Of a DNA stretch of 64,000 bases, positions 27,939 to 38,443 are shown in pieces. Position numbers and translations under genes: made by a program. The notes under the pieces are model-generated. The model was not told where the DNA came from and ran no database searches. It saw only the letters and a list, made by a program, of their open reading frames with translations. Source of the DNA: Edwardsiella anguillarum ET080813 (GTDB lineage Bacteria; Pseudomonadota; Gammaproteobacteria; Enterobacterales; Enterobacteriaceae); the NCBI RefSeq assembly GCF_000264765.2, contig NZ_CP006664.1, forward strand, positions 3,224,001 to 3,288,000, written 5' to 3'. The stretch's first letter is position 1; each line of letters starts with the position of its first letter.

Positions 27939-29696
27939 TCAGCCACGGTTAAACCAGTTTAGCCAGCGTATCGGCCAGGGCAGCATGCGCCGATCCAGCA
28001 GCGGGCTGGCAGCGGCGATACGCGCCTGGATCGTCCCCAGCAGGCTGGGGCCATTTTCACTGAGGTAGGCGACGCCGGTCAGCAGCGGCAGCGCATCCTC
28101 GGCATTTTCTACCGCCCAGAGATGGAATGTCCCGGCCTTGACGGCCTCAACGACGTCATCGCGCAGGCACAGGTGGCGTACGTTGGTGGTGGGGATGATA
28201 ACCCCTTGTTTACCTGTCAGTCCCCGACGCTGGCAGGCCTCAAAGAAGCCTTCGATCTTCTCGTTGACGCCGCCGATGGGCTGGACGTGACCGAACTGAT
28301 CGACGGAGCCGGTAACCGCGATCTGCTGATTGATCGGCACCATGGCCAGGGCGCTGATCAGGGCACAGAGCTCGGCCAGCGAGGCGCTGTCACCGTCGAC
28401 TTCGCCATAGGACTGCTCGAACACCAGCGATGCGGAGAAGGGCAGCTGCTGATCCAGCTCCAGCTCGGAGATCAGGAAGGCCTGCATGATCATCATCCCC
28501 TTGGCATGCAGATTGCCGCCTAGCTCGGCCTTGCGCTCGACGTCGGTAAACTCGCCGTCGCCCTGATAGACCACGCAGCTGATGCGCGAGGGCTCGCCGA
28601 AGAGCAGGGGATGTCCCGGGTATTCCAGCACGGACAGGCCGTTGATTTGGCCGATCGCGGCCCCTTCGGTATCGATCAGCAGCTGGCCGACTTCGATTTC
28701 GTCATGCATGCGCTCCGACAGATAACTCTCACGCCAGAGGCGGGTCTCCTGCGCCTGCCGCAGCGCATCGGCGTTGATATGCGGATCGGCATACAGCGCG
28801 GCTTCGCGCAGCATGCGTCCCAGCATCACCGGATTGAGCGGGAGCAGATTCTGATCGCCGCTGTAGCGCACGGCGCTGCGGATCAGCGACGGCCAGGCAT
28901 CCGGCGTGATGGCCGGCAGCTGCTGGTTGGCCGCCAGCGTCGATACCAGCGCGCACCAGCGCTGCATATCGTCGCTGTCCACCAGCGGCATGTCGACCTC
29001 AAACTCGCCGTACAGGGCACTTTCATACAGCTCTGGCTCCATCTCCTGAAAGTCGGCCAGCCCTTCCCGGTCGCTGACCAGCAGGACCTTCAGCTGTAGC
29101 GGCATGTCGGGGATCGGCTGTGGCAGCGGACGGCTTTCATCCGGCGCAAACCACTGGAAACGGCCGGTGGTGACGAACTGCTTCAGACGCATCCACAGCA
29201 GCGGCTGCGTCAGCAGGGTGCGCAGGGACAGGATCAGCACTCCGCCGTTGGCCTGATGTACCAGGCCCGGCTGCAGCAGGAGTCCGCTCTTGCCCTGGCG
29301 CACGGTGCCCAGCAGCTGCTCACCCTCAAACCATTCGGCGCACGCCACCCGCTGCGTCGCCGCCAGGTTGTCCTCTGGCCTCTCTGCGGGGGTAACGTCG
29401 ATCTGCTCAGACGTGATGTGATAGCGGCTGCCGTAGAGGCCGCCCACGGGGAGCAGGGTCTCTACGGCGCGCCGCAGGATCGTCAGGTGTTCAAAGTCGG
29501 TCTCTGCCTTGACCAGCATAAACGGGCTGGGGGCATGGGCATGGCAAAAGTGCGCCAGGCTGTTCTCCAGACGCGGCTGATATTCGGCAAAGGTGATCGC
29601 CGACAGCGCGGCAGCACTGCTGAACACAGAGGTATAAGGAGTTGTATCGGGCAGTAGCGATTGCCACTCAAGTCGGTAGTTGCTCAACGTTGTCAA
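27939..29696 (-). CDS. lonH: LonH (YcbZ), Lon-like protease lacking a complete ATPase
   Basis: 585 residues from a TTG start at 29696, matching the 586 of E. coli YcbZ. The open frame continues to 29747, but a TATAAT at about 29720-29725 suggests transcription starts inside that extension. The C-terminal third is a Lon-type serine protease domain with the Ser in GDSASLAELCAL and the GHVQPIGGVNEKIEGFF block. The N-terminal region lacks normal Walker motifs. In E. coli it is a putative protease with uncertain substrates, linked to ribosome assembly phenotypes. Divergent from matP. Confidence 0.9.
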   Translation of the reverse strand: MTTLSNYRLEWQSLLPDTTPYTSVFSSAAALSAITFAEYQPRLENSLAHFCHAHAPSPFMLVKAETDFEHLTILRRAVETLLPVGGLYGSRYHITSEQIDVTPAERPEDNLAATQRVACAEWFEGEQLLGTVRQGKSGLLLQPGLVHQANGGVLILSLRTLLTQPLLWMRLKQFVTTGRFQWFAPDESRPLPQPIPDMPLQLKVLLVSDREGLADFQEMEPELYESALYGEFEVDMPLVDSDDMQRWCALVSTLAANQQLPAITPDAWPSLIRSAVRYSGDQNLLPLNPVMLGRMLREAALYADPHINADALRQAQETRLWRESYLSERMHDEIEVGQLLIDTEGAAIGQINGLSVLEYPGHPLLFGEPSRISCVVYQGDGEFTDVERKAELGGNLHAKGMMIMQAFLISELELDQQLPFSASLVFEQSYGEVDGDSASLAELCALISALAMVPINQQIAVTGSVDQFGHVQPIGGVNEKIEGFFEACQRRGLTGKQGVIIPTTNVRHLCLRDDVVEAVKAGTFHLWAVENAEDALPLLTGVAYLSENGPSLLGTIQARIAAASPLLDRRMLPWPIRWLNWFNRG

Positions 29697-29891
29697 ATCA
29701 TCGTTAGTCGGAAAAAAACAATTATACAAGAATCCGCCTGACTGCACAGGAAACTCGGTCCGATGAACGGATGGATTGTGGCCTGCGTCGTTAAGTGCCG
29801 TTTTTTTGCCCTTTACGTGGATTTTTAGACGGCAAAAGTGCTAAAAATTGTTATTCTTAGAGATAAGTTACCGTGTCACTGGCAGACAGAT

Positions 29892-30350
29892 ATGAAATAT
29901 CAACAGCTTGAAAATCTGGAGTGTGGCTGGAAGTGGAAATACCTGGTGAAAAAACACCGGGAGGGGGAGCCGATCACCCGCTATCAGGAGCTCAGTCAGG
30001 CGCAGCAGGCGGTGGAGCAGCTGCTGCGCCTGGAGCATGAGCCGGTAAAGGTGCTGCCCTGGATCCGCGAGCATATGGATCCGGCGCTGGGCAATCGCAT
30101 GAAGCAGACTATCCGCGCCCGACGTAAGCGCCATTTTAACGCCGAAAATCAGCATACCCGTAAAAAGTCCATCGATCTGGAGTTTTTGGTCTGGCAGCGT
30201 TTGGCGGCGCTGGCGCAGCGGCGCGGCGTCACGCTGTCTGACACCATCGTTCAGCTTATCGAGGATGCGGAGCGCAAAGAGCTGTATGCCAGCCAGATGA
30301 GTTCGTTAAAGCAGGATCTGCAGGCCTTTTTACACAGTGAACGGGATTAA
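29892..30350 (+). CDS. matP: Macrodomain Ter protein MatP
   Basis: 152 residues (E. coli 150). It starts [18 protein letters not shown] and has the very conserved [16 protein letters not shown] and [18 protein letters not shown] segments, a ribbon-helix-helix and coiled coil. MatP binds matS sites in the terminus macrodomain and tethers it to the divisome through ZapB. Start at 29892 matches E. coli; an upstream frame to 29838 is not conserved. No matS consensus was systematically searched. Confidence 0.97.
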   Translation: MKYQQLENLECGWKWKYLVKKHREGEPITRYQELSQAQQAVEQLLRLEHEPVKVLPWIREHMDPALGNRMKQTIRARRKRHFNAENQHTRKKSIDLEFLVWQRLAALAQRRGVTLSDTIVQLIEDAERKELYASQMSSLKQDLQAFLHSERD

Positions 30351-30683
30351 TATCCAGTTATACCGAATGGACCAGGCTGCGCCTACCCTGAACATTAAAT
30401 AACGTAATGTTTTTCTGATATCAGTGCTTTATTTTTTCTTCATATATTCCTAAAAAGTAGAAATAGCATATCCATTCAAACTAAAAAGAATAATCTTAGC
30501 TTCGCTAATCCTCCTGTCCGCTGAATTTATTTGTTCTGTGTAATCGACGCGGGTCAGAGACACCGCGTTGTCGTTCAGCGCTGCGCGGGCGGAATGAGAA
30601 AATAAAAAAAGCGCCGCGGCGCTATTCGGGGGAGGCCCCTTTGCTATTTCTATCCATGCCATATTTTCCCTATCGGCAGGCAT
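30351..30683. other. Gap between matP and ompA
   Basis: About 330 bp with no supported gene. An 87-codon minus-strand frame (30450-30713) runs through the ompA terminator and is not credible. No repeat or regulatory element recognised. Confidence 0.5.
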
Positions 30684-30709
30684 AAAAAAACCCCGCGGAG
30701 CGGGGTTTT
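30684..30709 (-). terminator. Terminator of ompA
   Basis: AACCCCGC-GGA-GCGGGGTT stem; seven A residues on the plus strand give the minus-strand T-tract. Confidence 0.9.
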
Positions 30710-30726
30710 GCATGAAAGGGAAGAAC

Positions 30727-31782
30727 TTAAGCCTGCGGCTGAGAAACTTCTTCTTTGATGCCTTTCACTTCGATAACAACGCGACGATCCGGTGCCAGGC
30801 AGTTGATCAGTGCCGCACGCGGTTTCACGTTATCACAGGTAGAACCGGTAACCGGATCAGCTTTACCCATACCACGGGCAGAGATCTTGTCTGCCGGGAT
30901 GCCTTTAGATACCAGGTAGTCAACCACGGTCTGAGCACGCTGCTTAGACAGCTTCAGGTTGTACTGCTCGGAACCGATGCGGTCGGTGTAGCCCAGAACG
31001 ACCACGGAGCCGTCTTTCGGATCCATGCTGCTCAGCTGGCTGTACAGCTGATCCAGCGCCTGACGGCCTTCGGCTTTCAGGGTGAACTTGTTGAAGTTGA
31101 ACAGAACGTCAGACTTCAGGGTGAAACGCTTGGTTTCAACGACCGGAGCCGGAGCCGGAGCCGGGATCGGCGCCGGAGCAGCGACTTCATCCTGACCGAA
31201 GCGGTATACAACGCCCAGGCTCAGCATGGTGTTGTCCGGACGTGCGCCGGTTTCGCTGCGGGTGCCAACCTTGTTAACGTACTGATAATCCAGACGGGTA
31301 GCCCAGTCTTTGTTCAGTGCGTATTCAACGCCGATAGCGGCCAGCGGAGAAACGCCGGTGTCGTGGCTTGAAGTATAGTCGCCGCCGTCTGCTGCGCCGT
31401 GGATATCAGAACGCCATACCATGCCGCCCAGGCGGGTGTATACGTCCAGATCGTCCATCAGCGGGTAGCTCAGTTTGGCAGCCAGCTGTACGCCCTGTGA
31501 CTTGAATTTGGCATTCACGTCACCGGTGTAGCCCATGCGGCCCAGCCAGTCGTAGCCCATTTCGAAGCCCAGGTACGGGTTGGCTTGGTAGCCGAAGAAA
31601 GCACCCGCGCCCAGCTGATTCGGATGGGATTTGGTTGTGCCCATGTCTTCAAAGCTGTTGCTGATAAAGTGGGACCAGCCCAGTTTACCACCGACGTACC
31701 AGGTGTCGTCTTTCGGAGCTGCCTGAGCTACGGTAGCGAAACCTGCCAGTGCCACTGCTAATGCGATCGCTGTTTTTTTCAT
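30727..31782 (-). CDS. ompA: Outer membrane protein A
   Basis: 351 residues. The start at 31782 has the classic GAGGCGCAAAATG context. Signal peptide of 21 residues (cleavage AQA-APKD), an eight-stranded beta-barrel of about 170 residues, a Pro-Ala hinge near residue 200, and a C-terminal OmpA domain with the peptidoglycan-binding [10 protein letters not shown] block and a Cys pair. It stabilises the outer membrane and is a major surface protein. Monocistronic with a long leader; sulA lies upstream in the same orientation, as in E. coli. Confidence 0.97.
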   Translation of the reverse strand: MKKTAIALAVALAGFATVAQAAPKDDTWYVGGKLGWSHFISNSFEDMGTTKSHPNQLGAGAFFGYQANPYLGFEMGYDWLGRMGYTGDVNAKFKSQGVQLAAKLSYPLMDDLDVYTRLGGMVWRSDIHGAADGGDYTSSHDTGVSPLAAIGVEYALNKDWATRLDYQYVNKVGTRSETGARPDNTMLSLGVVYRFGQDEVAAPAPIPAPAPAPVVETKRFTLKSDVLFNFNKFTLKAEGRQALDQLYSQLSSMDPKDGSVVVLGYTDRIGSEQYNLKLSKQRAQTVVDYLVSKGIPADKISARGMGKADPVTGSTCDNVKPRAALINCLAPDRRVVIEVKGIKEEVSQPQA

Positions 31783-32143
31783 TTTGCGCCTCGTTATCAT
31801 CCAAATAGGCAATGAGCTATAACTATAGCTCTTGGTTTAATACCTTTTATACGGCTGTCGCTCGGTTTATTACGCTGTTAGCCAGGTAACAATTATAGAT
31901 ATCTCGAACAGCCGCTGCGATAACAAGTCTACAACGAGATTAGAAACTTACAAGTACGATGTGATTATGCTCACCAAAAAAAAAGAGTGTGGTTTGTGTT
32001 TTGGTAAACAGGTGGCGTTTTTTTGTGCGTAACTGAAATGGTTTTCAGTCACCCTAACCTCTTAACCGGTGGGGATTTCCCCATTATGAATAACTTATTT
32101 TCATATTATGAACGTATCCGCGTTGGATTTATCCTAAAGTGAT
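31783..32143 (-). promoter_or_regulatory. ompA leader and promoter region
   Basis: 361 bp between ompA and sulA without other genes. The 5' leader contains the perfect 18-bp palindrome GAGCTATAACTATAGCTC at 31814-31831, which would form a stable hairpin like the mRNA-stabilising ones of E. coli ompA. The purine-rich ribosome-binding site is the expected MicA pairing region; no micA gene is in view. Confidence 0.55.
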
Positions 32144-32656
32144 TTAATGGTAACGCGCAGACCCGTGATGCGTGGCGTGAGCCTGAGGCTGCACCGCCGT
32201 GGCCATTTTACCCTCTTGAGGCTGCATCAGCAGTCCGATACTGTGACCGGCCTGCGCCGCACAGTTGAGCCGCAGCCGCTCGGCGGCCGTCAGCGGCGGC
32301 AGCCATCCGAGTACGACGCTGTAGTTTCCGCTGCGTAGCGCCTGTTCCATCGCATAGATCGCGTCTCCCGCCTCCGCGCGTCTCAGCTGCATCACTTTAT
32401 GAACCGGAACGCCGCAGGCAGACAGCCAGCGCTTGCTGGGTTTCTGCTGGGCGGTGATCCACAGCTGCCAGCGGGACTGCTCCCCCAGCTGGCGCAGTAA
32501 CGGAGGCAGCAGCAGCGACAGCAGCGGCTGCTGGGCGCCATATCCCAGCTCGCTGACAAAACCGCTTTGCGGCACCGTGGGCGCGCTCTGGCAGGCGGGG
32601 CGGCTGAATACGACGCTGTCTGTAGCAGGATGCAACGGGGATGTACGCATAGTCAT
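32144..32656 (-). CDS. sulA: SOS cell division inhibitor SulA
   Basis: 170 residues (E. coli 169). It blocks FtsZ polymerisation after DNA damage and is degraded by Lon; the C-terminal residues ending in YH are the Lon recognition tail. The central [17 protein letters not shown] and [11 protein letters not shown] blocks are family hallmarks; the N-terminal 30 residues are divergent. A LexA box lies 17 bp upstream of the ATG. An in-frame second ATG two codons later is possible. Confidence 0.95.
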   Translation of the reverse strand: MTMRTSPLHPATDSVVFSRPACQSAPTVPQSGFVSELGYGAQQPLLSLLLPPLLRQLGEQSRWQLWITAQQKPSKRWLSACGVPVHKVMQLRRAEAGDAIYAMEQALRSGNYSVVLGWLPPLTAAERLRLNCAAQAGHSIGLLMQPQEGKMATAVQPQAHATHHGSARYH

Positions 32657-32672
32657 GTTCTCGTTCCGTATA

Positions 32673-32688
32673 CTGTATGCTTATACAG
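32673..32688 (-). promoter_or_regulatory. LexA box of sulA
   Basis: CTGTATGCTTATACAG matches the SOS consensus CTGT-N8-ACAG exactly, centred about 24 bp upstream of the sulA start. It should overlap the promoter. Confidence 0.95.
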
Positions 32689-32871
32689 TAATTCTACGCT
32701 GTCCGAAGATCAACCTGTTTTTTTGAATACGCTTCGCATTTATCGGATGTAAGGCATTGCGTCGCTCTGTTGTGTATTGGGTGTTCCGGTTGAATTGGTT
32801 ATGTTGCTAATGGTTATCTGCAGCGATCTGATGACAGGTCATTGATTACAATGATTATTAAGGAGATATAC

Positions 32872-33495
32872 ATGAATGGACTGCAGGGTGAAAAAAGCCG
32901 GGTGGCGGAGTCCCTGTTTGCGGCGCTGGGGCGGGTCTTGCTGCGCTCTCAGTTCGGCGGCCAGGGCGTATGGTGTGACGGGGTGATGTTTGCCCTGATC
33001 GCAGAGGGGGAGCTCTACCTACGGGCCCGCGATGCGCAGGGGCGTCACTGTGAAGACTGCGGAATGCAGCCGTTTATCTATACAAAGCGCGGTTTCCCGG
33101 TGCGGCTGGGCTATTACCGGGTCGAGGCGGCCATATGGCAACAGCCCCAGCGCCTGGCCACCCTGCTGCGGCGCTCGCTGCAGCAGGCGCGCAGCGACAA
33201 CGATATCCGTCTGGCGGCGATGCGGCGCCTGCATACGCGTCCGAATATCTCGATTAATATGGAGCGGCGCCTGTATCGGATCGGCATCCGATCGCTGGCC
33301 GATTTGGAACGCGTCGGGGCAACTCAGGCTTTCAGCCAGCTGAAGGAGGCGAATCACCAGGTGGACGACCGGGTGCTGTTCGATCTGGCGGCGGCGGTGC
33401 AGGGATGCCATAGCGCTGTGCTGCCGCGTCCGGTGAGCGAGGCGCTGCGTCAGTGGCTGCTGGGGAACGCGCACCGCTGGCGCTACAAAAAGTAG
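32872..33495 (+). CDS. sxy: Competence regulator Sxy (TfoX)
   Basis: 207 residues (E. coli 209). TfoX N-terminal domain followed by a TfoX C-terminal helix-hairpin-helix-like domain (PNISINMERRLYRIGIRSLADLERVGA). Sxy works with CRP to activate CRP-S promoters of DNA-uptake genes. Start 32872 follows AAGGAGATATAC, a near-ideal ribosome-binding site. Divergent from sulA, as in E. coli. The leader has no obvious regulatory hairpin that I could confirm. Confidence 0.94.
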   Translation: MNGLQGEKSRVAESLFAALGRVLLRSQFGGQGVWCDGVMFALIAEGELYLRARDAQGRHCEDCGMQPFIYTKRGFPVRLGYYRVEAAIWQQPQRLATLLRRSLQQARSDNDIRLAAMRRLHTRPNISINMERRLYRIGIRSLADLERVGATQAFSQLKEANHQVDDRVLFDLAAAVQGCHSAVLPRPVSEALRQWLLGNAHRWRYKK

Positions 33496-33521
33496 TCGCC
33501 GCCGCGGCGCGCGCTCAGCGG

Positions 33522-35663
33522 CTATACCAACGAAGCCTTTAGGTGGGTCAGCTCGGGCAGCAGCTCCAGCATCAGGCTGATCTGCTGCAGCACCAGTTGT
33601 CCGGCGCTGTCGCTGGGGAGATTGACCGTCAGCAGGCGCTGCTGCAGCTGCCCGATAGCCTGATGGGTGCGGCGAACGATCTCGTCATCCTGATAGTTAA
33701 GCGCATCGTCCATATAGCAGACGGCGTCATTGAGCAGCGCCAGGATGATCGGGTCGTCCAGACGCTGGCGGTGGGCACCCAGCGCGGAGATGTAGCTTAA
33801 CAGGGTGTGATTGAGGCAGAGCAGGCGAAAGGCCGCCTCTTGGGACTGCACCGAATGGCGCGGCTCCAGCGACATGTTGGAGACGACGGAGGCCAGCTCT
33901 GCGTCGCAGTTGTGCGCATCGCGGCGGGCGATACGGTACGCCAGCGCATTAGATTTACCCTGGTGGTACTGTACTAAAATGGCATCCAGATAGCGGCAGT
34001 CTGCGTTCAGGGTGCGGGCGATCACCGCCGGGATCTGACGGAAGTGCCAGTCAGGCCAGATGAATGTCACGGCCGCCCAGGCGATGGCGCAGCCCAGCAG
34101 GGTATCGAACACGCGCGGCCCCGCGACCTCGAACCCTTCGCCCAGCAGGTTGAAGCACAGCAGTACCAAGAGCGTGATAAACATGGTGGCGTGGGCGTAC
34201 TGCACGTTGCGAAAGGCGAAAAACAGCACGCCGCTGATCACGATCAGCAGCAGCTGTCCTTCCAGAGACGGCACAAAATAGAGCACCGGCAGGCCGATCA
34301 GAATACCGGCCAGCGTGCCGACGATCCGCAGCCACAGGCGGCGTTTGGTGGCATGGTAGTTTGGCTGGCAGACAAAGAGGCTGGTGAGCATGATCCAGTA
34401 GCCGTGCTGCATGCCGGTGAACTGAATGAAGGCATAGCCGACCACCAGCACCAGCGCCATGCGCACCGCGTGGCGGAACAGCGCGGACTGGGGCGTCAGC
34501 TGGCGGCGGATACGCTGCAGCATGTCATGCCAGCCGGTAATGCGATCCTCTGCGAGGGTGCTCTCCTCTTCGCGGGTCTCCTCCAGGGTTTGCTCCGATT
34601 CGATATTGGCCAGTTGGGCATCGATGGCGCGCAGGTTAATCAGCAGATTGAACAGTGACTTGACCAACGTATGCTGGCGACCATGGCGGGTGGCGATGCG
34701 CTCCAGCGTGGATTCCAGATGGCAGAAGGCTCGCTCGAAGCGGGGATCGTGCTGGTAGTGCTGCATCAGGATCAGGCTTTGGGAGAGCTGCGCGCAGGCG
34801 CGGGCCTGCAGCATCAACAGGCGCTGAAAGCGGAATAGCACATCGCTGTAGCGGAACATGTCGCTCAGCTGCCGGTACTGAAAGTGCGAGGAGCTGGCGC
34901 GCTCATGGATATCCTGCGCCACAAAGTAGTAGTGCATCATCCTGCGGGTGCTGCGCTGTCCGCGATCGCCGCGCAGGCGCGTCAGCAGCGTCAGCTTGGT
35001 CTGATTGAGGGTGGTGACCAGATTGCTGTTGGCCATCGCCACGTCGATCAGCGGCTGGTTCAGATCTTCCTCCTGATCCGGGTCAAACAGGTTGGACTTG
35101 GCATCCAGATAGACGGCCAGCTGGCTGTAGCTGCGCGCGAGTCCCTCCTGTACCGGGCGAATGGGAAAGAGCAGGTGGACGATCAGCGTCAACAGGTTAT
35201 ACCAGACGGCGCCCAGCAGCAGTAGCAGCGGCTGTTGATACCAGAGCTGGTACATGGACGTTCCCAGCATGGTATAGATGGCGATCAGCAGCGCGCCGAA
35301 GGCGATGGTCGCATAGCGCTGCCCCAACGCGCCCAGTAAAATAAAGCCCACCGTCGATAGCATCAGGCCACCGGCAAACAGCCAGGGATAGGGAAACAGC
35401 AGCTCGATGGAGGCGGAGGCGATAAAAAAGCAGACCAGGGTGATCAGCAGGTTACGCAGGCGGCCCACTAGTCGATCGTCGAGATCCGTCAGCGCGGCGG
35501 CCACGACCCCCAGCGTCAGGGGAATGGTCAGCCGCGGTTGGTGCAGCAGCCAGGGAACCCCGGCGGCACCCGCCAGGGCAATAAATATACGCAGGTTATA
35601 CAGCAGAGCGCTGTTATAGGCATAGCGGCGCAGGCTGGGCGCAAACGTGATAAAAACGGACAT
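33522..35663 (-). CDS. yccS: FUSC-family inner membrane protein YccS
   Basis: 713 residues (E. coli 717). Two hydrophobic domains of about six helices each (near residues 15-170 and 385-520), separated by a large helical cytoplasmic region, and a C-terminal soluble part. Members of the FUSC/aromatic-acid-exporter-like family are related to AaeB and fusaric-acid resistance proteins; the substrate of YccS is unknown. It is 12 bp downstream of yccF in the same operon. Confidence 0.93.
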   Translation of the reverse strand: MSVFITFAPSLRRYAYNSALLYNLRIFIALAGAAGVPWLLHQPRLTIPLTLGVVAAALTDLDDRLVGRLRNLLITLVCFFIASASIELLFPYPWLFAGGLMLSTVGFILLGALGQRYATIAFGALLIAIYTMLGTSMYQLWYQQPLLLLLGAVWYNLLTLIVHLLFPIRPVQEGLARSYSQLAVYLDAKSNLFDPDQEEDLNQPLIDVAMANSNLVTTLNQTKLTLLTRLRGDRGQRSTRRMMHYYFVAQDIHERASSSHFQYRQLSDMFRYSDVLFRFQRLLMLQARACAQLSQSLILMQHYQHDPRFERAFCHLESTLERIATRHGRQHTLVKSLFNLLINLRAIDAQLANIESEQTLEETREEESTLAEDRITGWHDMLQRIRRQLTPQSALFRHAVRMALVLVVGYAFIQFTGMQHGYWIMLTSLFVCQPNYHATKRRLWLRIVGTLAGILIGLPVLYFVPSLEGQLLLIVISGVLFFAFRNVQYAHATMFITLLVLLCFNLLGEGFEVAGPRVFDTLLGCAIAWAAVTFIWPDWHFRQIPAVIARTLNADCRYLDAILVQYHQGKSNALAYRIARRDAHNCDAELASVVSNMSLEPRHSVQSQEAAFRLLCLNHTLLSYISALGAHRQRLDDPIILALLNDAVCYMDDALNYQDDEIVRRTHQAIGQLQQRLLTVNLPSDSAGQLVLQQISLMLELLPELTHLKASLV

Positions 35664-35675
35664 GGCGCAGCGGGC

Positions 35676-36122
35676 TTATTGAAAGCGGCGGCGCGCGTTA
35701 GCCTGGCGCATCTCCTGCGCGACCTCGATCGGAACGACGCGGCGCCCGACCGGCCACAGGGCGATGGCGGCGATCTTAAAGTTGGCAATCCCGACCGGAA
35801 TGCCGATAAGGGTCACGCACTGCAAAATACCCGCCGCGATATGGCTCAGGCACAGCCACCAGCCAAACAGAACCAGCCAAATCACGTTCAGTAGCGTCCC
35901 CCCGGCGCTCAGCAGGCCGTTTTTGCGCTCCGGGTAGAGATCGTCGACGTGCACGGCCTCATTGCCATAGGGAATGAAGGAGAGCTTGGTGATCTCCCAG
36001 CAGGAGCGGGTCAGCGGCAGAGTGACGATGAGCAGGGCGCTGACGACGGTAGCCAGCAGCCAGCCCAGGGTGGTAATAAAGCCGCCCAGCACAAAATTCA
36101 GAATATTCAGTACGGTTCTCAT
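35676..36122 (-). CDS. yccF: YccF inner membrane protein (DUF307)
   Basis: 148 residues, the same length as in E. coli. Three or four hydrophobic helices and the repeated family element LNxxWLxLFGWWL and (I)GIPVGIANFKIAAIALWP near residues 75-130. Function unknown. First gene of the yccF-yccS operon on the minus strand, divergent from helD. Confidence 0.93.
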   Translation of the reverse strand: MRTVLNILNFVLGGFITTLGWLLATVVSALLIVTLPLTRSCWEITKLSFIPYGNEAVHVDDLYPERKNGLLSAGGTLLNVIWLVLFGWWLCLSHIAAGILQCVTLIGIPVGIANFKIAAIALWPVGRRVVPIEVAQEMRQANARRRFQ

Positions 36123-36345
36123 TAGGGTTAACTCATTATGACACTGGCTATAATTATATGCAGTTTACCCTGTTTTTCCGGCGGCCGGAACGTGGCGCAT
36201 TGCGTTTTGGCCGCGTTGCCCCGCGGGCAGGGGAGACACCGGTCGGGCGCGACGGTGAGTACAATTGTAGGAGTGCGCCTAGAGGCGCCGTCGATTCATG
36301 GGTAAACTGGTCAATATGATGGAATCAACGCAGGTAGAAAACGGC

Positions 36346-38400
36346 ATGGAACTCAGGGCCACCAAGCTGGGACAGCGTCTGGCGCAGCATCCGTATAATC
36401 GGGTACGCGTGCTGAACGCCGGTATCGAGGTCAGCGGAGAGCGGCACCAGTATCTGATCCCATTTAACCAACTGATGGCGCTGCGCTGCAAGCGGGGATT
36501 GGTATGGGGTGAGTTGGAGTTTGAGCTGCCGGATCAGCGGGTTGTCCGCCTGCATGGCACGGATTGGCAGGAGACACAGCGATTTCATCAGCAGCTGATG
36601 CAACGCTGGTGCGGGTGGAGCGAGGAGATGGCGCAGATCAGCGCCGAGGTGCTGCAGGCCCAGTGCCAGACGCTGCAGGCGCTGACGCAGCGCGACGGCT
36701 GGCTGACGCGCGCCGATCTGGCGTCCCTGGCGCAGGATATCGACCGTACGCTTCAGGCGCTGCCGCTGCCGGAGCAGCGGCTAGAGGCGTTTCCGGCCTG
36801 TGCCTCGCTGTACCACGACTGTCTGGCGTGGCGCGATGAGGGCGAGCAGCGCCGTCAGCGGCATAACCGCCGGTGGAGCCAGCGGGTGCTGAGCGAACGG
36901 GCGGATTTTTTTGCCGAGGCCATGCCGTCGCCGCTCAATGACAGCCAGGCGCTGGCGGTGGTCAATGGCGAACAGAATGTGCTGGTGCTGGCCGGCGCCG
37001 GCAGCGGTAAGACCAGCGTCCTGCTGGCGCGCTGTGCCTGGCTGCTGCAGGGCGGGCAGGTTGACGCCGGCCAGATATTGCCGCTGGCCTTCGGCCGCCG
37101 GGCGGCGCAAGAGATGACGCAGCGGCTGCGGCAGACGCCGGGCTGCGCGGAGGTCCAGGCCAGAACTTTTCACGGGCTGGCGCTGTATATCGTTAATCAG
37201 ACGGCCCGCCGGCCGGTGGCCATTTCACGCCTGGCGAGCGATCACGAGGTGCGCGACGCTTTTCTGCTCGCCGAGTGGCAGCGTCAGTGCGCGGAGAAGA
37301 AAAGCCAGGCCAAAGGGTGGCGCCAGTGGCTGGCGCTGCTGTTCGACGATCTTCCGGAGCGGGAAGACTTTTGGCAGGATACCGCGCTGCAGGCGCGTCT
37401 GGTACCTCGCCTGGCGTACTGGATCGGGCTGCTGCGCGAGCACGGCGGCAGTCAGGCGGCGATGGTCGAACAGGCGCCGGAGGCCCTGCGTGCGCCGTTT
37501 CAACAGCGTCTGCGCCTGTTGGCGCCGCTGCTCAAGGCGTGGAAGGCGGCGCTGAAGCAGGAGGGGGCGCTGGATTTTCCGGCGCTGCTTCAGCAGGCGC
37601 AGGCGCAGCTGGAGAAGGGGCGTTTCATCAGCCCGTGGCGACATATTCTGGTGGACGAGTTTCAGGATATCTCGCCGCAGCGGGCGCGACTTCTGGCTGC
37701 GCTGCGCAGCCAGAACAGCCACAGCGCGCTGTTCGCCGTCGGGGATGACTGGCAGGCTATCTACCGTTTCAGCGGCGCGCAGCTGACGCTGACAACTGCC
37801 TTTCACCACTATTTTGGCGCGGGGGAGTGCTGTCGGCTGGACACCTCTTACCGGTTTAATCGCCGCATCGGCGAGATCGCCAATGGTTTCGTACAGCAGA
37901 ATCCACACCAGGCGAAGAAGACGCTCAACGCCCTGCGCGATGGCGATCGGCAGTCGGTCACCCTGCTGCCGCAGAGCCAGCTGGAGGCGCTGCTCGATAA
38001 GCTGAGCGGCTATGTGCGGGCCGATGAGTCCATTCTGATCCTGGCGCGCTATCATCACCTGCGGCCGGCGCTGCTGGATCGCGCCGCGACGCGCTGGCCG
38101 GGGCTGGATCTCCACTTTATGACCCTGCACGGCAGCAAGGGGTGCCAGGCGGACTATGTGATCGTGCTGGGGCTGCATGAGGGGCGGGATGGCTTTCCCG
38201 CGCCGGAGGCTCCCAGTGTGATCGAGGAGGTGCTGCTGCCCGCGGCGGAGGCGTTCCCCGATGCCGAAGAGCGGCGGCTGCTGTATGTGGCGCTGACCCG
38301 CGCCCGTCACCGGGTGTGGCTGCTGCAGGATCCGCTGCGGCCCTCACGCTTCGTGGCCGCGCTGCAGCGTCTGGGCGCCGTCGCGCGCCGTAAGGCGTAA
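36346..38400 (+). CDS. helD: DNA helicase IV
   Basis: 684 residues from the ATG at 36346, equal to E. coli HelD; upstream in-frame ATGs at 36298 and 36316 add unmatched sequence. Superfamily 1 UvrD-like 3'-5' helicase. Walker A GAGSGKTS lies near residue 217, VDEFQDISP is the DExx box, GDDWQAIYRFSGA is motif III, and YVALTRAR is motif VI. An N-terminal region of about 200 residues is specific to HelD. It acts in recombination and replication repair. Divergent from yccF and convergent with mgsA. Confidence 0.95.
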   Translation: MELRATKLGQRLAQHPYNRVRVLNAGIEVSGERHQYLIPFNQLMALRCKRGLVWGELEFELPDQRVVRLHGTDWQETQRFHQQLMQRWCGWSEEMAQISAEVLQAQCQTLQALTQRDGWLTRADLASLAQDIDRTLQALPLPEQRLEAFPACASLYHDCLAWRDEGEQRRQRHNRRWSQRVLSERADFFAEAMPSPLNDSQALAVVNGEQNVLVLAGAGSGKTSVLLARCAWLLQGGQVDAGQILPLAFGRRAAQEMTQRLRQTPGCAEVQARTFHGLALYIVNQTARRPVAISRLASDHEVRDAFLLAEWQRQCAEKKSQAKGWRQWLALLFDDLPEREDFWQDTALQARLVPRLAYWIGLLREHGGSQAAMVEQAPEALRAPFQQRLRLLAPLLKAWKAALKQEGALDFPALLQQAQAQLEKGRFISPWRHILVDEFQDISPQRARLLAALRSQNSHSALFAVGDDWQAIYRFSGAQLTLTTAFHHYFGAGECCRLDTSYRFNRRIGEIANGFVQQNPHQAKKTLNALRDGDRQSVTLLPQSQLEALLDKLSGYVRADESILILARYHHLRPALLDRAATRWPGLDLHFMTLHGSKGCQADYVIVLGLHEGRDGFPAPEAPSVIEEVLLPAAEAFPDAEERRLLYVALTRARHRVWLLQDPLRPSRFVAALQRLGAVARRKA

Positions 38401-38443
38401 TCTCCGCAGGGCGGGCGTCTGACGGCCCGCCCTGCGAACCGCA

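Noticed and set aside
30450-30713. 87-codon minus-strand frame
   Set aside because: It reads through the ompA terminator hairpin and has no family-like features.
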